Positions 1 to 5,738 of a DNA stretch of 14,200 nucleotides are shown here, piece by piece. Every line of letters begins with the position of its first letter. Position 1 is the first letter of the stretch. This DNA is from CAZMCT01 sp964564785. GTDB taxonomy: Bacteria; Planctomycetota; Phycisphaerae; UBA1845; Fen-1342. Both the position numbers and the translations under genes were made by a program. Where the stretch lies: assembly GCA_964564785.1 (NCBI GenBank), contig CAZMCT010000109.1, positions 1 to 14,200 of the forward strand, written 5' to 3'. Under the pieces are notes generated by a model. The model searched no databases. It worked only from the letters and a program-made list of their open reading frames with translations, and was not told the DNA's origin.

Positions 1-8
1 GGTCAGGT

Positions 9-66
9 GACAGGCCAGAGGCCTGTCCCCCAGTGTCCCCCGGGAGTGACAGGCCGCAGACCTGTC
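9..66. repeat. Two palindromic hairpin repeats (GACAGGCC family)
   Basis: Two short inverted repeats follow the ketosynthase stop codon. The first has arms GACAGGCC (9-16) and GGCCTGTC (20-27) around a 3-nt loop. The second has arms at 48-55 and 59-66 with one mismatched pair. Runs of C follow the first. The same family recurs at 4410-4457. Its place just past the end of the minus-strand operon fits a transcript-end hairpin, but there is no T tract, so a terminator role is inference; a dispersed REP-like element is equally possible. Confidence 0.75.
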
Positions 67-106
67 ATGAAGGGTTGTGACAAGCGCTCTAAGGTACGTT
101 CGAGGC

Positions 107-1399
107 TCACTCGCACCGGCGAATGACGATCGTGTCATTCTGGCCGCCGAAGCCGAAGCTGTTGCTCAGGCAGACGTCGACGCGGGCCTTGCGGGCCGTG
201 TTGGGGACGTAGTCGAGGTCGCAGTTGGGGTCGGGTTCGCGGTAGTTGATCGTGGGGGGGATCAACCCGTCACGAATGGCCAGCACGCACGTGATCAGCT
301 CGACAGCGCCCGCCCCGGCGATCAGGTGGCCGAGCATGCTCTTGACGCTGCTGATCGGCACCCGGCGGGCATGCTCGCCGAACACGGTGCGGATCGCGAG
401 CGTTTCGATCTTGTCGTTCTCTTCGGTGCCCGTGCCGTGGGCGGAGATGTAGTCGATTTGCTCGGGCGGCATGCCCGCGTCGGCCAGCGCTCCGCGCATC
501 GCCGCCGCCGCCCCGCGTCCGTCCTCGTGCATGTCGGTGACGCGGAAGGCGTCGGCCGTGGAGCCGTAGCCGACGATCTCGGCCAGCAGCGGCGCTCCGC
601 GGCGTTTCGCACACTCGTATTCCTCGAGGATGAGGATGCCCGCGCCCTCGCCCAGCACGAAGCCGTCGCGCGTGCGGTCGAACGGCCGCGAGGCTGTGAT
701 GCAGGAGTCGTTGCGGGTCGAGAGGGCCGTCAGGCGGTTGAAGCCGGTGACGCCCAGCGGGTGGATCATGCTGTGCGCCCCGCCGGAGATCATGATGTCG
801 GCGTCGCCGCGGCGGATCAGGCTGGCCGCCTCGCCCAGCGCCTGCGTGCTGGCGGCGCAGGCTGTCAGCGTATTGAAGTTCGGCCCCTGCGCGTTGAAGC
901 GACACGCGATGTGGCACGCGGCACAATTGGGGTCTTGCTCGAATTCGCGCTCCGCGGTCAGACTCGCGCTGGCGACTTCGGCCCAGCGCCGGGTGTCGAG
1001 CGTGCGCTGCTCGAAGTCCCAGCCGGCGATGGCGGCCGCGACGAAATTGTCGAAATCGATCGGCCCCTCGCCGCCGCCAAGGTACACGCCCACGCGCTCG
1101 GGATCCGCCCCGCCCCGTCCGTCGAGGCCCGCCGCCCGCCAGGCCAGTTCGGCCGCCGCCAGCGCGAAGCCCGCGTTGCGGCTGCACGTCGCGTGCGGCT
1201 CGTACCGCTCGCGGATGAACTGCCGCAGATCGAACCCCTTGACCTCGGCCGCGAACTGCGTCGGGAACGTGCGGGCGTCGAAGATCGTCGTCGGCGCAAT
1301 GCCGCTTTCGCCCGCCAGCAACCGCTTCCAGACGCCCTCGAGCTCGTGACCGAGCGGCGTGATCCAGCCCATGCCGGTGATGACCACACGACGGTTCAT
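107..1399 (-). CDS. Beta-ketoacyl-ACP synthase, FabF-like (active KS subunit)
   Basis: This 430-residue protein has the full thiolase-fold ketosynthase layout and length of the FabF (KAS II) family. Enzymes of this family condense an acyl chain with malonyl-ACP in the cytoplasm. The catalytic residues are visible: Cys181 in TACAAST, His321 in AHGTGT, Lys353 and His358 in KSMLGH, and the glycine-rich end FGFGGQN (415-421). The ATG start has GGAG six bases upstream. It is the last gene of the operon, 35 bp after the degenerate paralogue, and probably forms the catalytic half of a heterodimer with it. An odd cysteine cluster (Cys159, Cys162, Cys166) precedes the active-site strand. It could instead be a housekeeping FabF, but the linked dead KS, ACP and two dehydratases favour a specialised pathway. 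Confidence 0.93.
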   Translation of the reverse strand: MNRRVVITGMGWITPLGHELEGVWKRLLAGESGIAPTTIFDARTFPTQFAAEVKGFDLRQFIRERYEPHATCSRNAGFALAAAELAWRAAGLDGRGGADPERVGVYLGGGEGPIDFDNFVAAAIAGWDFEQRTLDTRRWAEVASASLTAEREFEQDPNCAACHIACRFNAQGPNFNTLTACAASTQALGEAASLIRRGDADIMISGGAHSMIHPLGVTGFNRLTALSTRNDSCITASRPFDRTRDGFVLGEGAGILILEEYECAKRRGAPLLAEIVGYGSTADAFRVTDMHEDGRGAAAAMRGALADAGMPPEQIDYISAHGTGTEENDKIETLAIRTVFGEHARRVPISSVKSMLGHLIAGAGAVELITCVLAIRDGLIPPTINYREPDPNCDLDYVPNTARKARVDVCLSNSFGFGGQNDTIVIRRCE

Positions 1400-1409
1400 A
1401 TGGCTCTCC

Positions 1410-1440
1410 GCTCTCAGCGATCAGCTCTCAGCGATCAGCT
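1410..1440. repeat. 14-bp tandem repeat (heptad GCTGANN) filling the CLF/KS gap
   Basis: Two exact copies of GCTCTCAGCGATCA lie at 1410-1423 and 1424-1437, with three further bases matching a third. On the minus strand each copy is two 7-bp units, GCTGATC and GCTGAGA. The array begins at the stop codon of the CLF-like gene (1435-1437) and runs to the ribosome-binding site of the KS gene, so it makes up almost the whole gap. A similar array lies at the nuoB start (13534-13563). Confidence 0.85.
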
Positions 1441-2778
1441 CGCATCCATCCGGCGAATCACCAGGGCGGCGTTCTGGCCGCCCCCGAGAGCGTAGGCGGT
1501 GGAGACCGCAGATCGGATTTCGCAGCGCCGGGGGCCGTCAGCGACCACCTCCAAGCCGCAGGCCGGATCGACCGGCGTCGCGTTCAGGGCCGGCGGGATC
1601 GTACCGGAGTGCACGGCCAGCACGGCCGCGATGAAGTCGATCGCCCCACTGCCCGCGCCGTTGTTCCCGAGGCCGCCCTTGATGGCCATGACCGGCACGC
1701 TGGCCGCGCGTGGCCCGAGAGCGCTGCACAGCCCGGCCGACTCGGCCCGATCGTGCTCGACCAGCCCGCAGGCGAACGCGGCGATGAGGTCGACCTGCTG
1801 CGGTCCGATGGCCGCGTCGGCCAGGGCCTTCCGCACGGCCACGGCCGTCCCGCGGCCCTGCGGGTGCGGGCGGCTCGGCTGCGGGGCCATGTACGCATCG
1901 TGACCGGCGCCGAAGCCGATCAGCTCGGCGTAGATCCGCGCCCCGCGGCGGCGGGCGTGCTCGAGCTCCTCGAGAATGACTAGGCCGCCGCCCTCGGAGA
2001 TCACCGTGCCGTCGCGGCCGGCCGCGAGCGGGCGGCACGCCTGCTCGGGCGTGTCGTTGCGGGTGCTGAGGCGCTGGCCGAGCTGCTGGCGGAGCAGGGC
2101 CATGGGATTGGACTTGCTCTCGGCCCCGCCGCAGATGCACACGTCGGCGGCGCCGCGCTGGATGGTGCGATAGGCCTCGCCGATCGCGAGATGGCTGCTG
2201 GCCTCGCCGCAGGTGATCGTGTTACTGGGGCCCTCGGCATCGTGCACGATCGTGACGTGGCAGGCGAGCATGTTCGGCAGAAACTTCAGCAGCCACAGCG
2301 GTGTGAGGTTGTTCATGCCCTCACTGCCCCAGCGGGCGAAATCGAAGCGGCCGTTGGTGCTCGCCCCGGCCAGTGCCTCCGCCAGCTCGGGCAGGTCGGC
2401 GCAGATCAGTCCGGCGCCGATGTTGGCGCCGAAGCGCGTGCTGTCGATATTCGGCTCGCCGCTGACCTCGCCGCGTTCCAGCAGGCAGCGCGTCCGAAGC
2501 TGCGCATCGCAGACGGCCTGGTGAGCCGCGGCGACGGCGAGCACGATGTCGCGGGCCATGATCTTCGCCGCCTTGCGGTAGGCCTTGGGCACGTAATCGC
2601 CGACGTTCAGGTTGTCGATCTCGCCGCCAATCTGCGAGGCGAAGCGGGCCGGGTCGAAGGCCCGGATGCGGCGCACGCCGCAGCGCCGCTCGCACAGCGC
2701 GTTCCAGAACGCGGACACGCCGATCCCCAGCGGCGTGACCGGGCCCAGGCCGGTGATGACGACGCGGCGACTGCTCAC
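1435..2778 (-). CDS. Ketosynthase-like protein lacking the catalytic triad (chain-length-factor-like)
   Basis: This 447-residue protein is a paralogue of the downstream KS and aligns with it without gaps around the active site. The nucleophile position holds Glu192 (CGEASS where the KS has ACAAST). The first histidine is replaced by Phe335 (AAFACG for SAHGTG) and the second by Asn372 (KGGLGN for KSMLGH); Lys367 remains. It should therefore not condense chains itself. Type II polyketide and aryl-polyene systems pair a KS with such a partner, called chain length factor, which usually has Gln at this site; Glu is unusual. The start is GTG, overlapping the upstream dehydratase stop as GTGA, so the two are probably translationally coupled. 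Function as a KS partner is inference from family and context. Confidence 0.88.
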   Translation of the reverse strand: MSSRRVVITGLGPVTPLGIGVSAFWNALCERRCGVRRIRAFDPARFASQIGGEIDNLNVGDYVPKAYRKAAKIMARDIVLAVAAAHQAVCDAQLRTRCLLERGEVSGEPNIDSTRFGANIGAGLICADLPELAEALAGASTNGRFDFARWGSEGMNNLTPLWLLKFLPNMLACHVTIVHDAEGPSNTITCGEASSHLAIGEAYRTIQRGAADVCICGGAESKSNPMALLRQQLGQRLSTRNDTPEQACRPLAAGRDGTVISEGGGLVILEELEHARRRGARIYAELIGFGAGHDAYMAPQPSRPHPQGRGTAVAVRKALADAAIGPQQVDLIAAFACGLVEHDRAESAGLCSALGPRAASVPVMAIKGGLGNNGAGSGAIDFIAAVLAVHSGTIPPALNATPVDPACGLEVVADGPRRCEIRSAVSTAYALGGGQNAALVIRRMDAS

Positions 2779-3263
2779 AGCTTGATCCTCTCGCCCGCCT
2801 GCGGCGCGGCCGTCTTCAGCAGCGCCATGAACTCCTCGGTGAATACGAAGTTCTCCTCAGGGAACTCTAGCCCGCTGAGGTTCTGATCAATGTGCGAAAA
2901 CACCAGGTCCACCTCGCCGACGACACGCTCGCCGCACACGATGCGGCCGCGGGTCATGGCGGCCTCGGCCCGCAGGTCGTCGATTTCGGCCACGAAACGG
3001 AGCTGGTCACCCGGCCGCACCAGCTCGTGGAACACCGCCCGACGCACCTTGGCCAGGATCACCTTCTCGGAAAAGTCGCGGGCGTGTCCGACCAGGATGC
3101 CCGCCGTCTGCGCCATGCCCTCGATCAGCAGGCTGGCCGGCACGACCGGAAAGCCCGGGAAGTGGTCGTGCAGGTGCTCCTCGGCCAGCGTGACGTTCTT
3201 CACCCCCACCGCCCGCGTGCCCGGCACGAATTCCTCGAAGCGGTCCAGCCAGATCCAGCGCAC
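2775..3263 (-). CDS. 3-hydroxyacyl-ACP dehydratase, FabZ/hotdog family (DH1)
   Basis: This 162-residue hotdog-fold protein resembles FabZ, which removes water from 3-hydroxyacyl-ACP to give the trans-2-enoyl form. The catalytic His34 is in DHFPGFP and Glu48 in LIEGMAQ, at the spacing seen in FabZ. The usual PGV between them reads PAS. It is longer than typical FabZ by a helical tail of about 25 residues. The start is GTG, with GAGG five bases upstream inside the end of the ACP gene; it begins 10 bp after ACP and overlaps the next gene by four bases. It is a paralogue of the dehydratase on the other side of ACP. A role as a non-catalytic partner or with a particular chain length is possible but cannot be read from sequence. 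Confidence 0.88.
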   Translation of the reverse strand: MRWIWLDRFEEFVPGTRAVGVKNVTLAEEHLHDHFPGFPVVPASLLIEGMAQTAGILVGHARDFSEKVILAKVRRAVFHELVRPGDQLRFVAEIDDLRAEAAMTRGRIVCGERVVGEVDLVFSHIDQNLSGLEFPEENFVFTEEFMALLKTAAPQAGERIKL

Positions 3264-3273
3264 AAAAGCCTCG

Positions 3274-3672
3274 CTAACGGGCGGCCGCCAGCTTCTGCTC
3301 CATGAAGCTGACGATCGTGCCGACGGTGAAGACGCTCTGGATCTTGTCGATGCTGGGGTCCTTCTCGAACGCGGCCCAGTTGCCCTCGCGAATCCGGGCC
3401 TTGAGGGCCGCCATGCCGGCCGCGTTCAACCGGCGGTTCTCCTGATACTCGGGATTGCCGACGATGTCGCTGGGCGTGAGCTCGTCCTGCGAGATCTTGA
3501 CGTTGAAGGCCTTTTCGAGGCGGAAGATGATGTCGAGGAAATCGATCGACTCCGCTCCCAAGTCGTTGAAGAGGGTGGCTTCACTGGTGACCTCGTCCGG
3601 TTCCACGCTCAGGGCCTCGACCAGCGCCTGCTGCACCTTCTCGAAGATCTCGTCCCGGGTCATGGTGGCCAT
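3274..3672 (-). CDS. Acyl carrier protein with a central insertion
   Basis: This 132-residue protein carries the growing acyl chain on a phosphopantetheine arm. The attachment residue is Ser42 in the DLGAESID motif at the start of helix II, followed by a typical acidic helix to about residue 60. Ordinary ACPs are near 80 residues. Here about 45 residues (roughly 66-112, including NPEYQENRR and a helical stretch) are inserted before the last helix (VFTVGTIVSFMEQKL). I chose the ATG at 3670-3672 because AGGAG lies six bases upstream; a longer reading frame from 3744 would add 24 arginine-rich residues and overlap the upstream dehydratase. It sits between two dehydratase paralogues in the operon, 29 bp after one and 10 bp before the other. 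Confidence 0.9.
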   Translation of the reverse strand: MATMTRDEIFEKVQQALVEALSVEPDEVTSEATLFNDLGAESIDFLDIIFRLEKAFNVKISQDELTPSDIVGNPEYQENRRLNAAGMAALKARIREGNWAAFEKDPSIDKIQSVFTVGTIVSFMEQKLAAAR

Positions 3673-3678
3673 CCGCCG

Positions 3679-3683
3679 CTCCT
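3679..3683 (-). promoter_or_regulatory. Ribosome-binding site deciding the ACP start
   Basis: The minus strand reads AGGAG here, six bases before the ATG at 3672. It supports the shorter ACP start over the in-frame ATG at 3744. Confidence 0.7.
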
Positions 3684-3701
3684 GTGCTCGGTCGTCCGAT
3701 T

Positions 3702-4202
3702 TCAGATCTGCCGCGCGGTCTGCCCGGCGGGGCTGCCGCTCCACAGCAGCTTGAACAGCTCCCGCTGGCGCGCCCGCAAGCGCTCATCCAGCTCCACGTC
3801 GCCGGCGCCCGTCCCGGTCAAGGTCAGGTGCCGCAGAACCAGCCGCCCTTTGACGATCTCGCGGCCGGCCACATGCCCGCGGCCCGCAAACGTGCTCTGG
3901 TCCGTTTCCAGCGACTGGCAGTCTGCCTCGAGCGTAAGCACCTGTCCCGGCGCTACAAAGCTCTTATACGTAACGTTGCGGGCCTCTTTGAGCAACACCA
4001 GGCTCGGTGCGAAATCGAGCGCCGCCCGCACCAGCCAGGCCGCCGTCTGGACCAGGGCCTCCAGCATCAGCACCCCGGGCAGCACCGGGAACGCCGGGAA
4101 ATGGTCGGCCAGATACTCCTCGGCCAGCGAGACCGCCTTGCAGGCCACGATCCGCCGGCCGGGTTCTAGTTCAACAATCCGGTCAACCAGGACGAACTTC
4201 AC
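3702..4202 (-). CDS. 3-hydroxyacyl-ACP dehydratase, FabZ/hotdog family (DH2)
   Basis: This 166-residue paralogue of DH1 is the first clear gene of the operon. It keeps the FabZ catalytic pair at the same positions, His34 (DHFPAFP) and Glu48 (LMLEALVQ), and the PGV between them. Both paralogues share the N-terminal pattern DR...PG.R......LAEE. A C-terminal helical tail rich in Arg and Leu (138-155) extends beyond the normal FabZ length. The start is GTG with no strong ribosome-binding site. It overlaps the stop of a small unconvincing upstream frame (4199-4390) as GTGA, so the true start or a coupled leader is uncertain. The expected product is the enoyl-ACP; the pairing with DH1 suggests division of labour or a heterodimer, which is inference. 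Confidence 0.87.
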   Translation of the reverse strand: MKFVLVDRIVELEPGRRIVACKAVSLAEEYLADHFPAFPVLPGVLMLEALVQTAAWLVRAALDFAPSLVLLKEARNVTYKSFVAPGQVLTLEADCQSLETDQSTFAGRGHVAGREIVKGRLVLRHLTLTGTGAGDVELDERLRARQRELFKLLWSGSPAGQTARQI

Positions 4203-4679
4203 GCACCACCGCGCCCAGACCTCTCCCGCCCCGCCGTACCCGCGGCGGGCGCGGGCGGGATTCTACCGGCCGCGGCCGCGGGCTGCCAGCGGTGGGCGCG
4301 AGGTGTCACCCCCGCCACGTGCGAGCTCCGCAGCGCGTCGCGGACGGCCTCCCAATACTCCGCCTCCCCGGGGATGTGCCGGTGGGCCACCGACCCGTCA
4401 TCCCTGTGGGACAGGCCTCCGGCCTGTCACCTCTGGGGGATAGGCCTCCGGCCTGTCAACTGACCGACCGGAGATCGGTCCCCCAGTTGCCAGTTGGTTT
4501 TGTGAGGCGCGGCGCTTTTGGCGAATCACCGCGAGGCGGCTCCAGAGGGAGGGCGCGTGGGCAAGCGATCGGAACCAACGCGGAACACTCTCGGGGGCGC
4601 CGCGGCCCTGCCTACGCGGCTTCGCCCCGGCGCGGCAGACGCGGGCGGACCAGGTTGCGCGGCCGCCGGGGCGGCTGCG
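4203..4679. other. Intergenic region upstream of the fatty-acid-type operon
   Basis: This gap of 477 bp lies between the acyltransferase stop and the first dehydratase. It holds the hairpin cluster at 4410-4480. On the minus strand a frame at 4199-4390 (63 codons) ends on the dehydratase start, but its second half is low-complexity Ala/Pro/Arg sequence and I do not call it a gene. The promoter of the operon should lie here, but I cannot point to clear -35 and -10 boxes. I see no gene in 4481-4679. Confidence 0.5.
4410..4480. repeat. Cluster of three palindromic hairpin repeats
   Basis: Three inverted repeats lie in a row. The first has arms GACAGGCC (4410-4417) and GGCCTGTC (4421-4428). The second has arms at 4439-4446 and 4450-4457 with one changed base (GATAGGCC). 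The third is a different sequence with the same design, GACCGA (4462-4467) and TCGGTC (4475-4480), followed by a run of C. They lie downstream of the acyltransferase gene on the minus strand and upstream of the next operon, so they may mark a transcript end. Confidence 0.75.
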
Positions 4680-5690
4680 TCAGACCCGGCTGATATGGTC
4701 GGGATGCTCACGGACGTGGGCGGCGATGCCGTCGGCGTAGGCCTGCATGAGCTGGGCGATCCGCTCGGGCGTCTCGCCCGGGTCGTTCTCGGCGGGGATG
4801 TAGAGCGGCGGCTTGACGATCAACCGGAAGTAGAAGTTCGGCCGCGAGACGACGAACGCCTGGCAGATGGTGGCCCGACAGCGGAGGGCGACCTGGAGTG
4901 TGCCGGTCAGGAACTCGCGGGTCTGGCCGAAGATCCGCACCGGGCAGGTCTTGAGCATCAGGCCGCGGACGCGGCTCACGTCGAGGGCGCTGCCGACCAC
5001 GCGGTTCTCCCGAAAGCAGCGGTAAATATCGCGCGGGAAGCTGTCGGCGTAGAGCACGCGGATGCCCGCGTATTCGGGGAACGTGCGGGCGTACTTCTCC
5101 TGCACGTAAAGGCGGAGCGTGCCCTCGTTGCGGTCGCGCACGCCGGCGCACTTGTAGCCCAGCAACGCCATGAGCAGGGCGGCCACGTGATGCGAGCCGT
5201 GGTGTGAGAGCATCACGTAGACGCCCCGCCCGCGTGCCAGGGCGTCGTCCAGGAATTGCCGGCCGTGGAAGCGGATGCGGCGCATGATCTTCTCCCGCGG
5301 CAGGCGATCGAAGATCAGGTAGAACAGCTTGTCACAGCGCGTCCGCTGGAAATAGCCGCGGATAATCCGCCGCTCGCGAGCCGGCGCCAGGCCCTCGGGA
5401 AACGCCGCCCGCAGCTCGCGGCGGTAGCGCCCGCGGCGCTTGAAGTTGATCAGGTATTCCGCGAAGCCAAACCAGTTGCCGAGCAGGTACAGGCCCCGCA
5501 GGCTGAAGACCGCGACCCACGCCGCCAGGAACCAGCGCACCAGCGCGAACTTCGCCCGATCGTACCACGTGACGCGCTTGTCGCGCGTCGCGGCCGCGGG
5601 CCGCGCTGCACCTGCCGCCGGCGCTTCCAGGATGGTGTCGGCTTGCGTCATGGATCCGGATTTCGTCTCCGTGGCTGTGGAACCCGGCAT
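4680..5690 (-). CDS. LpxL/HtrB-like lipid acyltransferase, atypical active-site motif
   Basis: This 336-residue protein resembles the lysophospholipid / lipid A acyltransferase family (LpxL, HtrB) at the inner membrane. It has one hydrophobic segment near the N terminus (about 48-71) followed by the cytoplasmic catalytic layout: strand and active-site loop VMLSHHGSHHVAALL (159-173), a basic helix, the ALDVSRVRG and VRIFGQ region (235-256, where the family has its D...G and FFG motifs) and the PPLY strand (294-297). The family motif is H-x4-Asp/Glu, but His163 is followed at +5 by His168, and no acidic residue fits. The first 38 residues are Ala/Thr-rich and poorly conserved in character; an ATG at 5651 is an alternative start, and neither start has a good ribosome-binding site. 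It may transfer the product of the nearby operon to a lipid, which is inference. Confidence 0.75.
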   Translation of the reverse strand: MPGSTATETKSGSMTQADTILEAPAAGAARPAAATRDKRVTWYDRAKFALVRWFLAAWVAVFSLRGLYLLGNWFGFAEYLINFKRRGRYRRELRAAFPEGLAPARERRIIRGYFQRTRCDKLFYLIFDRLPREKIMRRIRFHGRQFLDDALARGRGVYVMLSHHGSHHVAALLMALLGYKCAGVRDRNEGTLRLYVQEKYARTFPEYAGIRVLYADSFPRDIYRCFRENRVVGSALDVSRVRGLMLKTCPVRIFGQTREFLTGTLQVALRCRATICQAFVVSRPNFYFRLIVKPPLYIPAENDPGETPERIAQLMQAYADGIAAHVREHPDHISRV

Positions 5691-5738
5691 TCTGCGGCTT
5701 CACCGCTGGACACGCAATAGTAGTCGACGTTGGCCGCG

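Noticed and set aside
77..1495. Long plus-strand open frame of 472 codons over the ketosynthase gene
   Set aside because: It is opposite the KS gene, rich in Arg/Ala/Val/Asp and without any recognisable motif; a mirror frame of GC-rich coding DNA.
107..4202. Ladderane (anammox) biosynthesis locus
   Set aside because: The KS/dehydratase/ACP set is similar in part, but no radical SAM, desaturase or methyltransferase gene is seen, so the name is not supported.
4199..4390. Small 63-codon minus-strand frame overlapping the first dehydratase as GTGA
   Set aside because: The overlap resembles translational coupling, but the second half is low-complexity Ala/Pro/Arg and there is no convincing ribosome-binding site; kept only as a possible leader.
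2890..4443. Plus-strand open frame of 517 codons over the ACP and dehydratase genes
   Set aside because: The composition is Ser/Arg/Thr-rich and it lies across three genes with clear catalytic motifs on the other strand.
4410..4480. Short CRISPR array
   Set aside because: The units are palindromes without regular spacers or equal repeat length, and no cas gene is present.
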